A stretch of 64,000 nt of DNA from Chryseobacterium sp. JV274 (GCF_903969135.1 NZ_LR824569.1:4299001-4363000); one strand, 5' to 3'; shown: positions 49,799 to 59,756, counted from the first letter of the stretch. Numbers and translations: made by a program. Notes: generated by a model from the letters alone, not told the origin.

Positions 49799-50098
49799 TT
49801 AAAAAGTTCCCTGATTTGATTCCAGAACAGCCTTCAGCTCGGCCCAGCCTCCGCCGTTATAACCGTCCTTTAATCCTTGATTGTTAAGATAATCCAATGC
49901 CTTTCCGCTTCTGTTTCCGCTTCTGCAGAATAAGATCACCGGCTTTTCAATAGATAGAATCTCATCCTGTCTATCTTCTACTTCACCTAAAGGAATATTC
50001 TTAGCACCATCTATATTGCCGTCCATTTCAAGCTCCATTGGCTCACGAACGTCAATTAATTCATAGTTTCCGGATTGTATTACTTCTATTAAAGACAT
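49799..50098 (-). CDS. Single-domain rhodanese-like protein
   Basis: A 99-aa cytoplasmic rhodanese domain. LIDVREPMELEMDGNIDGAKNIPLGEV is the conserved N-terminal pattern (CH2A), and the active-site loop VILFCRSGNRSGKAL carries the persulfide Cys near residue 66. The C-terminal GYNGGGWAELK is also typical. Small rhodaneses move sulfane sulfur. Probably cotranscribed with the HD protein downstream; divergent from queG. Confidence 0.92.
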   Translation of the reverse strand: MSLIEVIQSGNYELIDVREPMELEMDGNIDGAKNIPLGEVEDRQDEILSIEKPVILFCRSGNRSGKALDYLNNQGLKDGYNGGGWAELKAVLESNQGTF

Positions 50099-50273
50099 AG
50101 TTGTTGGGTTTAAACATTAAATTAGAAACGAAATTACGTAATTTTTTTTTGAAAAAAATCCTAATTAAAACATAATTTTTCAGAAAAGAAGCAGGATAGG
50201 AACAGGAGTTCAGATGAACCTCCACAGAAATCAGAAGATTGATAAAATAATCTTAATTTTGCAGTGTGAAATT

Positions 50274-51212
50274 ATGAATGCAGGCGCTGAAAAATATTCC
50301 CAACTGATAAAGTCCAAGGCAAAAAGTTTTGGATTCCAGAGTTGTGGCATTTCTAAAGCTGATTTTTTGGAAGAAGATGCTCCCCATCTTGAAAAATGGC
50401 TGAAGAACAATTATAACGGCGAAATGAAGTACATGGAAAATCATTTCGACAAAAGACTTGATCCCCGGCTTTTGGTAGAGGGTTCCAAATCTGTTATTTC
50501 ACTTTCATACAATTACTTTCCCGAGGAAAAAATTTCAATATTAGAAAATTACAAGATCTCAAAATATGCTTATGCAGAAGATTATCATGAAGTAATCAAA
50601 GAAATCCTTCGTGAGATGGTTGCAGAGCTGCAGGAGGAAATAGGAGAGTTCGGATTTCGGGTTTTTGTAGATTCTGCACCCATTATGGAAAGAAGCTGGG
50701 CCCGAAAATCTGGAATCGGCTGGGTAGGAAAAAATGCAAACCTCATTACCAAACAGAACGGATCTTTTTACTTTCTGGCTGAAATTATCTGCGATTTGGA
50801 ACTGATTGCCGATCATGCCACTACAGACCATTGCGGAAGCTGCAGAAAATGTATTGATGCCTGTCCCACGGATGCTATTGTTTCGGAGAAAATTATTGAC
50901 GGAAGCCGTTGTATTTCTTATGCAACCATAGAACTCAAAAATGAAATTCCGGATTATTTTAAAGATAAAATGGAAGACTGGATGTTTGGCTGTGACATCT
51001 GCCAGGATGTTTGCCCATGGAACCGTTTTTCAGCCCCCAACAAACAAAGCCGTTTCAAACCCAATGAAGCCCTGAAAAACTTTAAAAAAGGAGAATGGAA
51101 AGAAATTACCCAGGAAATTTTCTCTGAAATCTTCAGGAAATCCCCCGTGAAAAGAACTAAATTTGCAGGCTTGAAGCGAAATATTGAGTTTTTACAGAAG
51201 TCTTCTGATTGA
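50274..51212 (+). CDS. queG: Epoxyqueuosine reductase
   Basis: From the ATG at 50274 the product is 312 aa ([21 protein letters not shown]); the ATG at 50214 would lie before a TAATTTTG -7 box (50254-50261) and adds residues without family similarity. The enzyme reduces epoxyqueuosine to queuosine in the wobble position of several tRNAs using cobalamin. The two 4Fe-4S motifs are [15 protein letters not shown] and [12 protein letters not shown] (about residues 184-255 in this start). The catalytic Asp in [24 protein letters not shown] and the conserved surrounding are intact. Confidence 0.95.
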   Translation: MNAGAEKYSQLIKSKAKSFGFQSCGISKADFLEEDAPHLEKWLKNNYNGEMKYMENHFDKRLDPRLLVEGSKSVISLSYNYFPEEKISILENYKISKYAYAEDYHEVIKEILREMVAELQEEIGEFGFRVFVDSAPIMERSWARKSGIGWVGKNANLITKQNGSFYFLAEIICDLELIADHATTDHCGSCRKCIDACPTDAIVSEKIIDGSRCISYATIELKNEIPDYFKDKMEDWMFGCDICQDVCPWNRFSAPNKQSRFKPNEALKNFKKGEWKEITQEIFSEIFRKSPVKRTKFAGLKRNIEFLQKSSD

Positions 51213-51570
51213 TTTTTCCCTGAACTTTCGGTGACAATCCCTCCTTCGGAATTTTTTATAGTTCCAAACCAGAGCTGATAATCGACCATTCCTTAAATTT
51301 TTGGCTTTAAGGAGGTAAAGATTTGTATCAATAAGTTAATTGAAAACCGTTTCCTATAAAGAAAAAATGACTTTCAGGAGATCAGAATCTCACCGAAAAT
51401 CAACGTTTTTTTTGTATTCTTTTAGGAGCAGTTTTTACTCTTACTTTAAACCTTTTTTGGGATTTGATAGTTTTACGCATATTTGTGAATATTTCGTAAC
51501 TAAATATAGCTAATTTTTCGATTAAAACAAATACTTTTACTAAAAATTAAAGATTAAATTTTATTAAAAC
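51213..51570. other. 358-bp intergenic region
   Basis: AT-rich with no convincing ORF. It should hold the promoter of the DUF2459 gene; TAGTTTTA near 51468 and TACTTTTA near 51533 are the closest boxes, neither with a good -33 TTG. Nothing else seen. Confidence 0.5.
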
Positions 51571-52254
51571 ATGACTGTGAAAACTATATTAATGTATCTC
51601 CTGAAAGTGGTAGGAATTATTTTAGGAATTGTGGTGATTTATGTAATCCTGGGGTTACTGATTCCCTATATTCCGGTTTCGGCTAAAAATGATGGACAGA
51701 AAAAAGAAATTCCGATTTATATTTATACCAACGGAGTACATACTGATATAGTAATGCCTGTAAAAAATGATCTGCAGGACTGGAGCATGAAAATTCCTTT
51801 CGCCAATACAAAATCAAAAAAAACAGATTATCAGTATATCGGAATAGGCTGGGGAGACAAAGGATTCTATCTTGATACGCCTACATGGGCAGACCTGAAG
51901 TTTTCAACAGCTGTAAAAGCAGCATTCTGGCTTAGTGATTCCGCTATGCACTGTACTTATTATAATACAATGAAAGAAGGAGACGACTGTAAAATGATTA
52001 TGATCAGCAGAAACCAGTATGAGAATCTGGTAAAATTTGTAGAAGATAAATTTGACAGAGATCAGAACGGTAATTTCATGTTAATTCCTACAAATGCAGT
52101 GTATAGTGATAATGATGCCTTTTATGATGCCAAAGGAACCTACAGCTTTCTTTACACCTGCAATACATGGTCAAATAATGCTTTAAAGGCTGCAGGACAG
52201 AAAGCAGCACTTTGGACTCCATCAGATTTCGGAATTTTTCAGCACTATAAATAA
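51571..52254 (+). CDS. DUF2459 (TIGR02117) family membrane-anchored protein
   Basis: A 227-aa protein with one N-terminal membrane segment (about residues 8-34) and a periplasmic domain that has the family pattern: IYIYTNGVHTDIVMPVK near 50-65, YIGIGWGDKGFYLDTPTWADL near 90-110, and YSFLYTCNTWSNNALKAAG near 190-208. The conserved His, Asp and Cys/Asn positions make an enzymatic role plausible, but none is established. It ends 3 bp before an L,D-transpeptidase-like lipoprotein, so both belong to one operon, which suggests a task at the cell wall. Confidence 0.9.
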   Translation: MTVKTILMYLLKVVGIILGIVVIYVILGLLIPYIPVSAKNDGQKKEIPIYIYTNGVHTDIVMPVKNDLQDWSMKIPFANTKSKKTDYQYIGIGWGDKGFYLDTPTWADLKFSTAVKAAFWLSDSAMHCTYYNTMKEGDDCKMIMISRNQYENLVKFVEDKFDRDQNGNFMLIPTNAVYSDNDAFYDAKGTYSFLYTCNTWSNNALKAAGQKAALWTPSDFGIFQHYK

Positions 52255-52257
52255 TTC

Positions 52258-52905
52258 ATGAAGGGAATTTATCTGTTTTTCATCGCATTTTGGTTGTGTT
52301 CATGTTCTCAGGAGAAAAAAAGCAGTACCATACATACTGCTGAAATACCTGCTACTATTGAAAAGAAGCCTGCAGCAGACTTATCCGGGATAAAAATGAA
52401 AGCCGAAGAAGCGTTGAAGTTCTGTAATTCAAAGAACCTTAATAATGATTTCTGTATTCTTATTGATATGAGTCTCCATTCCGGAGTGAACCGGTTTTTT
52501 GTCTGGGATTTTAAAAATAATAAGATCTCCAAAAAATACCTGGTAGGCCATGGTTGTGGTTCCAATTCATGGAGTAAAGACGATTCTAAAGCAAATCCGG
52601 GATTCAGTAATGAAGATGGAAGCCACCTTTCCTCTTTAGGAAAATATAAGCTTGAAGGAAGAGGGTACAGCGACTGGGGAATTAATATCAAATACCTGAT
52701 GCACGGACTTGAGGAAACAAACGGCAATGCTTTAAAAAGATTTATTGTCTTTCATTCCTGGGACATGATGAGTGATGATGAAGTCTTTCCCAAAGGATCT
52801 CCCGAAGGATGGGGTTGTCCTACTGTTTCCAACAATGCTATGAAGGAAATTGATCCGATGATTCAGTACTCGAAGAAACCCGTTCTGATGTGGATATATA
52901 ATTAA
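52258..52905 (+). CDS. Murein L,D-transpeptidase-like lipoprotein (YkuD_2 family)
   Basis: A 215-aa lipoprotein: MKGIYLFFIAFWLCSCSQEK with Cys16. The catalytic domain (about residues 45-215) has FFVWDFKNNKISKKYLVGHG, RGYSDWGINIKYLMHG, the His in IVFHSWDMM and the nucleophile Cys in PEGWGCPTVSN near residue 189. This matches the catalytic-domain family of L,D-transpeptidases found in Bacteroidetes, which act on peptidoglycan stem peptides. It lies 3 bp after the DUF2459 gene and should be cotranscribed. Confidence 0.92.
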   Translation: MKGIYLFFIAFWLCSCSQEKKSSTIHTAEIPATIEKKPAADLSGIKMKAEEALKFCNSKNLNNDFCILIDMSLHSGVNRFFVWDFKNNKISKKYLVGHGCGSNSWSKDDSKANPGFSNEDGSHLSSLGKYKLEGRGYSDWGINIKYLMHGLEETNGNALKRFIVFHSWDMMSDDEVFPKGSPEGWGCPTVSNNAMKEIDPMIQYSKKPVLMWIYN

Positions 52906-52956
52906 ATCTTTGTTATACATTTGTTTCATAACAATCATGTAAATTGATTCCGTCTT

Positions 52957-53409
52957 ATGAAACATACGCTTTTCCGCGAACAACAGCTCAATTGTGATAT
53001 AGAAACCGCCTGGAAATTCTTTTCTTCAGCCAATAACCTTTCAGAAATTACCCCGAAAGATATGGGCTTTATTGTATTGACGGAAATGGATGACGATGAA
53101 ATCTATGAAGGAATGCTCATCGACTATTATGTTTCTCCATTGTTTGGTATTAAAATGAAATGGCAGACAGAAATCACCCACGTCGATTTTCAAAAAAGCT
53201 TTATTGATTTCCAGAAAAAAGGCCCATACAAACTATGGAACCACCATCATGAATTTATTCCCAATGAAGAAGGCGTACTGATGAGAGATGCCATAGATTA
53301 TGAACTTCCTATGGGATTTCTAGGCGAAATTGCTCACCGTCTTTTCGTTAAAAAGAAACTGGAACATATTTTTGATTACCGTTTCAGAGTGCTCAGTAAA
53401 TTGTTCTAG
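52957..53409 (+). CDS. SRPBCC-superfamily protein
   Basis: A 150-aa cytoplasmic protein with the START-like helix-grip pattern: a first strand HTLFREQQLNCDIETAWKFFSSANNLSEITP, a central IKMKWQTEITHVDFQKSFIDFQKKGPYKLWNHHHEF and a C-terminal long helix (FVKKKLEHIFDYRFRVLSK). This is typical of the ligand-binding SRPBCC family conserved in Bacteroidetes (cell division inhibitor-like annotation in some genomes). No catalytic residues are known. A TACATTTG box at 52916-52923 lies 33 nt before the ATG. Confidence 0.88.
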   Translation: MKHTLFREQQLNCDIETAWKFFSSANNLSEITPKDMGFIVLTEMDDDEIYEGMLIDYYVSPLFGIKMKWQTEITHVDFQKSFIDFQKKGPYKLWNHHHEFIPNEEGVLMRDAIDYELPMGFLGEIAHRLFVKKKLEHIFDYRFRVLSKLF

Positions 53410-53415
53410 CTATCA

Positions 53416-53471
53416 ATAGAAATGGGCTTAGCCTGTTAAAAATAAAAGCAAAATCAATTGGCTTTAGCCAA
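53416..53471 (+). repeat. Dispersed intergenic repeat with GGCTTTAGCC hairpins, copy 2
   Basis: GGGCTTAGCC (53424-53433) and TTGGCTTTAGCCAA (53458-53471) in the same order as at 4606-4667, with an A-rich spacer. Confidence 0.6.
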
Positions 53472-53492
53472 GATCTTTAATGATTTTATGTA

Positions 53493-53556
53493 AATTCCTA
53501 CGGAGTAACAGAGGCTATGAATAAATATAACGTTCTGTTTGTCATTCCGCAAGAAT
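53493..53556. repeat. Degenerate copy of the ATTCCTACGGAATGACA inverted repeat
   Basis: ATTCCTACGGAGTAACAG (53494-53511) and CTGTTTGTCATTCCGCAAGAAT (about 53535-53556) correspond to the arms of the perfect copy at 10718-10783, with mutations in both arms. Confidence 0.6.
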
Positions 53557-53691
53557 CTAAATTCCAATAATTGGAATCTATTCATCCATTGTTTAAGTTT
53601 TTTTAACAGTTCAATGATCGGATTTCCCAGTAGAAATCACTATTTTTGCACCATATCGTTTTTACTAAAAAACTAATGTGTTCTGGTTGAC

Positions 53692-54024
53692 ATGGCAGGT
53701 CTGAGGTCATTTATCTTATTTTATATCATGCTGGTTTTTACCCTTTTCAATTCGAATTGGGCAGAAAAATCATTGCAGAATATTCCTCATGTTCCCCATG
53801 TAACCAATATTTATCTTCTGGATGTGTACGAAGAGGCAGATATGAATACGCATGCATTGCCTGCAGCTGCCAAAATTGTAAAACATTCCGTCAAAAAAAG
53901 TGATCCCGCAATTGCGGATTTTTCAGGAATTTTAAAAGTTATTCCGAAAATCATCCTTCCGGAGATTGCTGTATCTACTATTTGTGGAGTTAAATCCTTT
54001 CTCCATCTCCTCCAGTTGTACTAG
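53692..54024 (+). CDS. Small membrane-associated protein upstream of the efflux operon
   Basis: A 110-aa protein with an N-terminal hydrophobic segment (about residues 5-20) and no lipobox. The rest is unremarkable: HVPHVTNIYLLDVYEEADMN, a basic middle and a hydrophobic end (about 85-109). Codon use is normal; a TATTTTTG box at 53641-53648 lies upstream. It ends 60 bp before the efflux adaptor gene in the same direction and may head that operon. No family recognised. It may be a small regulator, accessory protein or a poorly conserved orphan. Confidence 0.6.
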   Translation: MAGLRSFILFYIMLVFTLFNSNWAEKSLQNIPHVPHVTNIYLLDVYEEADMNTHALPAAAKIVKHSVKKSDPAIADFSGILKVIPKIILPEIAVSTICGVKSFLHLLQLY

Positions 54025-54084
54025 GTTTAAGTTATTGAATATCAAATTACTTTAACGAAAATTTTATAACTTAAACATTTAAAA

Positions 54085-55173
54085 ATGTATTTTAAAACTG
54101 TGATAATTTGCTTTATGGCAACATTATTCGCTGTGTCATGCAGTAAAGACAAGGAGAAAAATAATAAAAAAGACAAAGAAGTTCCCGTACTGGAAATCAA
54201 AGAAAAAGATACACTGGTAAGCAACCAGTTTGTCACCGATATCCAGGCTAAAAAAAATGTTGAAATGCGGTCCAGAATCGGAGGTATTATACAGCATATT
54301 TATGTAAACGAGGGACAGTTTGTACATCAGGGGCAGGCTTTATTTAAAATCAATGATGCCGAGCTGCAGATGGAACTTCTGAAAGCTAATGCGACATTAA
54401 AGCAGACTGAAGCTGATGTTCGTATAGCAGAAGTAGAACTGAAGCAGATTCAGAGTCTTCATGCTAAAAAATTTGTAGCCAACAATGAGTTGGAAATGGT
54501 GAAAGCAAAACTGTCCTCTGCCAAAGCAAAACATGCTTTTGCCGATGCAGAAAAGAGAACGGTTCTTCAGAAAATAAGCTTTACAAGGATAACGGCACCT
54601 TTTGATGGGGTAATTGACGTGATTCCTCATAAAGACGGAAGTCTGGTAGAAAATGGGACGTTATTGACTACGCTGTCTCAATTGAATGAAGTATATGCGT
54701 ATTTTTCCATTCCTGAAAATCTGTATTTTGAGCTTTTGGCCAACGATAAGATCGGAAGTCATCAAAAGATAGAGCTGACGCTGCCCAATGGAGTCAATTA
54801 TCAGTTCAACGGCGCTTTAAAAACCGCTGAAGGGGAAATCGACAGAGCCACGGGTTCCATTCGTTATAAAGTACTTTTCCCGAATCCGGACCGTCTGATC
54901 AAACACGGGACTTCCGGGAAACTTATTATTTCTGAACAACAGAATAATGCTATTCTTATTCCACAAAAATCTACCTTCTCCATCCAGGATAAGACGTATG
55001 TTTTTGTTGTGGATAAACAGAATAAAGTGAAAATGACCAGTATTAAGATCGGAACTACCTTAAGAGACTCTTATATGGTAGAAAGCGGTCTTAAAAAAGG
55101 AGATTTAATCATTTATGAAGGGACTCAGTCTTTGAAAGATGGTGATATCATCAAAATCAAAAAGAAGTATTAA
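54085..55173 (+). CDS. RND efflux periplasmic adaptor (membrane fusion lipoprotein)
   Basis: A 362-aa lipoprotein with signal MYFKTVIICFMATLFAVSC (Cys19). It has the HlyD/AcrA-type layout: a barrel-sandwich start (NVEMRSRIGGIIQHIYVNEGQFVHQGQALFKIND), a helical hairpin (about residues 95-150: LLKANATLKQTEADVRIAEVELKQ) and the return strand FTRITAPFDGVIDVIPHKDGSLV, then a beta-barrel and membrane-proximal domain. It bridges the inner-membrane pump (55202) and the outer-membrane channel (58305). The gene order adaptor, pump, channel is standard. Confidence 0.95.
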   Translation: MYFKTVIICFMATLFAVSCSKDKEKNNKKDKEVPVLEIKEKDTLVSNQFVTDIQAKKNVEMRSRIGGIIQHIYVNEGQFVHQGQALFKINDAELQMELLKANATLKQTEADVRIAEVELKQIQSLHAKKFVANNELEMVKAKLSSAKAKHAFADAEKRTVLQKISFTRITAPFDGVIDVIPHKDGSLVENGTLLTTLSQLNEVYAYFSIPENLYFELLANDKIGSHQKIELTLPNGVNYQFNGALKTAEGEIDRATGSIRYKVLFPNPDRLIKHGTSGKLIISEQQNNAILIPQKSTFSIQDKTYVFVVDKQNKVKMTSIKIGTTLRDSYMVESGLKKGDLIIYEGTQSLKDGDIIKIKKKY

Positions 55174-55201
55174 CCTTTCATAATCTTTAAATCTATTGAC
55201 T

Positions 55202-58200
55202 ATGGTAGAAATGTTTATAAGACGAAAGGTTCTTTCGTTGGTTATTTCCATATTATTTGTACTGCTGGGAATTATGGCATTGCTGAAGATGCCGATCACC
55301 CAGTTTCCGGACATCGTACCGCCCTCAGTAACCGTTACGGCAAAATATACAGGAGCTAATGCGGAAGTATCTGCCAATGCTGTAGCTCTTCCACTGGAAC
55401 GTGCTATCAATGGAGTGCCGGGAATGACATATATGTCTACGGTTACTTCCAATGACGGACTTACCCTTATTCAGGTGTTCTTTGAAGTGGGAATAGATCC
55501 TGATGTAGCAGCGGTAAACGTCCAGAACAGGGTGACAACCATTCTTGACGAACTTCCTGAAGAGGTAATCAGAGCCGGAGTTACCACTGAAAAAGAGGTA
55601 AACAGTATGCTGATGTACCTCAATATCACAAGTACAGATCCGAGCCAGGATGAACAGTTCATCTATAATTTTACGGATATTAATGTCCTTCAGGAATTGA
55701 AACGTATTGATGGAGTTGGCCGTGCCGAGATTATGGGGCAGAAAGAATATTCGATGAGAGTATGGCTGGATCCACAGAAAATGGCGGCTTACAATATTTC
55801 TGCGGATGAAGTGATCACTTCATTACAAAAACAGAATATTTCTGCAGCGCCCGGAAAAGTTGGAGAAACGTCAGGGAAGACTTCCAGTCAGCTTCAATAT
55901 GTGATCAAATATAAAGGGAAGTTTTTTGAGCCTAAACAATATGAAGAAGTTCCCATCAGATCTGATGTTGACGGAACAATTTTAAAGCTTAAAGACATTG
56001 CTAAAGTTGAATTCGGAGCGATGAACTACGGAATGGTTTCCAAAACAGACGGAAGACCATCCGCATCCATCATGATGAAACAACGTCCCGGTTCCAATGC
56101 TTCCGAGGTTATTGAAAGTGTAAAAGCAAAAATGGAAGAATTAAAAGTCACATCTTTCCCACCCGGAATGGAGTACAATATGGCGTATGATGTTTCCAGA
56201 TTCCTGGATGCTTCCATCAGTGCGGTACTGACAACTCTTATTGAAGCCTTTATTCTGGTAGGAATTGTGGTATTTATCTTCCTTCAGGACTGGCGTTCCA
56301 CCTTGATTCCTGTGTTGGCTGTTCCGGTAGCATTGGTAGGAACTTTTGCCTTCATGAATATGCTTGATTTCTCTGTTAACCTTTTAACATTGTTTGCATT
56401 GGTTCTTGCCATCGGAATTGTGGTTGATAATGCCATTGTCGTCGTTGAAGCCGTCCATGTGAAAATGGAAGAAGGAATGAATGCAATGGATGCAACCATC
56501 AGTGCAACCAAAGAAATTGCAGGAGCGGTAGTGGCTATTACCATCGTAATGTCAGCAGTATTTATTCCTGTAGCATTTCTTGATGGTCCGGTAGGAGTAT
56601 TCTATCGTCAGTTCTCACTGACATTGGCAATCAGTATTGTGATTTCCGGAGTGAATGCATTGACTCTTACGCCAGCGCTTTGTGCGATTATTTTAAAACC
56701 TCACAATCACGATAAGAAGAAAACAATCATTGACAGAGCTTTCCAGAGTTTCAATACAGGTTTTGAAAGGCTGACCAATGGATATGTAAGTATTCTATCA
56801 AAATTTGCGACGAGAACTACGGTTACTTTTGGACTGTTATTTTTATTCGTTGGATTGACTTTTGTGACCAGCAAATTCCTGCCAACCGGATTTATTCCAA
56901 TGGAAGATCAGGGAATGGTGTATGTAAGTGTCACTACTCCGCAGGGAGCAACGGTAGAAAGAACTGAAAAAGTGCTGGATGAAGTGACTGTTATTGCCAA
57001 GAAAATTAATGGAGTAGAAAACGTGACCACTCTTGCAGGGTACAGTATTGTAACGGAAATCGCAGGTTCATCCTACGGAATGGCGATGATCAATCTTAAA
57101 GACTGGAAAGAAAGAAATATTTCAGTGAACAATCTGATCACGGAGCTTTCTGATAAAACTAAAAGCATTGCAGATGCCCAGATTGAGATCTTTGCCCCGC
57201 CCACAGTTCCGGGATTCGGTAATACCAGTGGTTTTGAACTGCGTTTGCTGGACAGAACCGGAGGAACCATTGAGAACACAGATAAAATCACCAAGGACTT
57301 TGTTAAAAAACTAAATGAAGCTCCGGAGCTGCAGAACAGTTTTACCAGTTTTGATGCCACTTTCCCGCAATATATGATCAATGTGGATTATGATATGGCA
57401 GCGAAGAAAGGAGTTTCAGTAGACAATGCGATGTCCACATTACAGACCATGCTGGGATCCTATTATGCCACGAATTTTATCCGTTTCAGTCAGATGTATA
57501 AAGTGATGGTACAGGCAAGTCCGGAGCATCGGGATACCCCTGAAAGTATTCTGAATTTATATTTAAAGAATGATAAAGGTGAAATGATTCCCTTCTCTAC
57601 CTTCATCACCATTGAAAAAGTATACGGACCTGAAGTACTGACGAGATACAATATGTATATGTCTGCGATGATCAATGGAGAACCTGCGGACGGATACAGC
57701 TCCGGGGATGCTATTGCTGCTGTAGAACGTGTTGCCAAAGAGACACTGCCAAGAGGATTTGATGTTGAGTGGTCCGGAATGACAAGAGAAGAAATCTTAT
57801 CAGGAAACCAGACTGTTTATATTTTCGCGATCTGCCTTTTATTCGTCTATCTTTTACTGGCGGCACAATATGAAAGCTTCCTTCTTCCTATGCCGGTATT
57901 ATTAAGCCTTCCAACGGGAATCTTTGGTTCCTATATCGCATTGGTACTTATGGGATTGGATAATAATATTTATGCACAGGTAGCATTGGTGATGCTGATT
58001 GGACTTTTGGCTAAAAATGCTATCCTGATCGTAGAATTTGCGGTGGCAAGAAATAAACAGGGATACGATATCATTCCTGCAGCAATTGAAGGAGCCAGAC
58101 AGCGTCTGAGACCTATTCTGATGACCTCTTTTGCATTCGTAGCAGGGCTTATTCCATTATGTATTGCATCAGGAGCAGGAGCAATAGGTAACCGTTCCAT

Positions 58201-58324
58201 TGGTACAGCAGCAGCAGGAGGAATGCTGATAGGAACCATCTTCGGATTGGTAGTGATTCCGGGACTGTATATATTCTTTGCAAAACTTGAAAATAAGAAG
58301 AAAGATGAAAAGATTAAATCATAG
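55202..58324 (+). CDS. RND multidrug efflux permease (HAE1/AcrB type)
   Basis: A 1040-aa inner-membrane transporter started at the ATG at 55202 (the TTG at 55196 is not needed). Twelve membrane segments in two repeats surround two large periplasmic loops. MFIRRKVLSLVISILFVLLGIMALLKMPITQFPDIVPP is the canonical AcrB start. The proton-relay segment LFALVLAIGIVVDNAIVVVEAV in TM4 carries the paired Asp residues, and GIVVDNAI is typical of HAE1. It exports hydrophobic drugs, dyes or bile-like compounds using the proton gradient. Substrates not inferable. The 3' end overlaps the outer-membrane channel gene by 20 bp. Confidence 0.97.
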   Translation: MVEMFIRRKVLSLVISILFVLLGIMALLKMPITQFPDIVPPSVTVTAKYTGANAEVSANAVALPLERAINGVPGMTYMSTVTSNDGLTLIQVFFEVGIDPDVAAVNVQNRVTTILDELPEEVIRAGVTTEKEVNSMLMYLNITSTDPSQDEQFIYNFTDINVLQELKRIDGVGRAEIMGQKEYSMRVWLDPQKMAAYNISADEVITSLQKQNISAAPGKVGETSGKTSSQLQYVIKYKGKFFEPKQYEEVPIRSDVDGTILKLKDIAKVEFGAMNYGMVSKTDGRPSASIMMKQRPGSNASEVIESVKAKMEELKVTSFPPGMEYNMAYDVSRFLDASISAVLTTLIEAFILVGIVVFIFLQDWRSTLIPVLAVPVALVGTFAFMNMLDFSVNLLTLFALVLAIGIVVDNAIVVVEAVHVKMEEGMNAMDATISATKEIAGAVVAITIVMSAVFIPVAFLDGPVGVFYRQFSLTLAISIVISGVNALTLTPALCAIILKPHNHDKKKTIIDRAFQSFNTGFERLTNGYVSILSKFATRTTVTFGLLFLFVGLTFVTSKFLPTGFIPMEDQGMVYVSVTTPQGATVERTEKVLDEVTVIAKKINGVENVTTLAGYSIVTEIAGSSYGMAMINLKDWKERNISVNNLITELSDKTKSIADAQIEIFAPPTVPGFGNTSGFELRLLDRTGGTIENTDKITKDFVKKLNEAPELQNSFTSFDATFPQYMINVDYDMAAKKGVSVDNAMSTLQTMLGSYYATNFIRFSQMYKVMVQASPEHRDTPESILNLYLKNDKGEMIPFSTFITIEKVYGPEVLTRYNMYMSAMINGEPADGYSSGDAIAAVERVAKETLPRGFDVEWSGMTREEILSGNQTVYIFAICLLFVYLLLAAQYESFLLPMPVLLSLPTGIFGSYIALVLMGLDNNIYAQVALVMLIGLLAKNAILIVEFAVARNKQGYDIIPAAIEGARQRLRPILMTSFAFVAGLIPLCIASGAGAIGNRSIGTAAAGGMLIGTIFGLVVIPGLYIFFAKLENKKKDEKIKS

Positions 58325-59756
58325 AAATATAATATACGGAATTGCTTCACTAAGCCTGGTTTCATGTGCTGTTCCAAAAGTAACCGAATTGAAAAAAGCT
58401 CAGGAATTGCCAGAGGAAATTATCAAAGCTGATAACAATAAATCTCCGGATGAATTCCAGCAGATCAACTTAAAGGCTTATTTTACAGATCCGCAGCTGC
58501 TCGAACTTTTTGATAAAGTGGTTCAGGCCAATCCGGATTTCCAGATTGCGCAGCAAAGAGTGGAGATTGCCAACAGTTTCCTTCAAAGATCAAAAATGGA
58601 TTTACTGCCTTCCCTTGAAGTAGGAGTAGAGGCTTCCGGCAACCGGTATGGAAAATATACCATGGAAGGAGTCGGGAACTATGATACCAATCTTTCTCCC
58701 AATATTACGGAAGATCAGAAGATCAATAGAAATTTTACGCCTAATTACGGGCTTGGAGCAAGGAGCAGCTGGGAAATTGATGCGTGGGGCAAACTGAAAA
58801 ACAAAAAGATTGCTGCCCAGAAGAAATATCTGGCTTCCACAGAAGGGCTGAGACTGCTGCAGGTAGAACTTTTTACAGATATTGCCAATTTATATTATCA
58901 GCTGGTGGCTTTAGACAATCGTCTTGCTATTTACCAGAAGAATTACAACCTCCAGCAGAGAGCATTTGAAATTGTTCTGGCGCAGCGTGAAGTGGGAAAA
59001 GCTACAGAATTAGCTGTACAGCAGTTCAAAGCGCAGAATAACAACTGGCTGGCAGAGATTGAACACATAAGGGTAGAAATTGTTACTGTAGAACAGGCTA
59101 TTACTACACTCACGGGAAGTTATGGCGGAGATGTAAAACGCGGAAAAATATTGATGCCTACCAATATGGAAGTCTTAAATAAAACAATTAATGTAGAAGG
59201 AGTTATTCATTCCCGACCGGATGTAGCCGCAAACTATTATGTTTTAGAGGCTTCTCAGGCTGATGCAAAAGCTGCAAGGGCTGCATTTTATCCTAAAATT
59301 GATCTTGGAGCCGGCTTCGGACTGAATTCTTTCTCTATAGAGACATTTTTTAAACCAAGTTCACTGGCAGGGCAATTGTTGGGTGGATTGATGGTGCCTG
59401 TTTTTAATAAAGGACAACTGAAATATGAATTCAAGGTAGCGAATAAGGAGCAGGAAATTGCTTTTTTAAACTATCAGAAAAGTATTACGACTGCTTTTAA
59501 TGAGCTTCAGTCGATCCTGAAACAGACTAAGATCTATGAACGTGTTCTGAAACTGAAATCAGAGGAAGTAGGTTTTCTTGATCGTGGGGTGGAGGTTTCC
59601 AACGATCTCTATCTGACAGGATATGCCAATTATTTTGAACTGATCAACTCTCAGAAGAGCAAACTGACTGCTGAACTGGATTTATTACAGTTCCAGCACC
59701 AGAATACCAGAAATAACGTCCTGCTGTTTAAAGCGCTGGGTGGGAAACTGGATTAA
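58305..59756 (+). CDS. Outer-membrane efflux channel lipoprotein (TolC/NodT family)
   Basis: From the ATG at 58305 the product is 483 aa with lipobox signal MKRLNHRNIIYGIASLSLVSC (Cys21), as expected of NodT-type channels. An upstream in-frame start (58278) would put nine extra residues before the signal. The body has two TolC repeats with long helices, e.g. LLELFDKVVQANPDFQIAQQRVEIANS and the conserved RPDVAANYYVLEASQADAKAARAAFYPKIDLGAGFG. It forms the outer-membrane part of the tripartite pump with the two preceding genes, overlapping the permease by 20 bp. Confidence 0.94.
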   Translation: MKRLNHRNIIYGIASLSLVSCAVPKVTELKKAQELPEEIIKADNNKSPDEFQQINLKAYFTDPQLLELFDKVVQANPDFQIAQQRVEIANSFLQRSKMDLLPSLEVGVEASGNRYGKYTMEGVGNYDTNLSPNITEDQKINRNFTPNYGLGARSSWEIDAWGKLKNKKIAAQKKYLASTEGLRLLQVELFTDIANLYYQLVALDNRLAIYQKNYNLQQRAFEIVLAQREVGKATELAVQQFKAQNNNWLAEIEHIRVEIVTVEQAITTLTGSYGGDVKRGKILMPTNMEVLNKTINVEGVIHSRPDVAANYYVLEASQADAKAARAAFYPKIDLGAGFGLNSFSIETFFKPSSLAGQLLGGLMVPVFNKGQLKYEFKVANKEQEIAFLNYQKSITTAFNELQSILKQTKIYERVLKLKSEEVGFLDRGVEVSNDLYLTGYANYFELINSQKSKLTAELDLLQFQHQNTRNNVLLFKALGGKLD

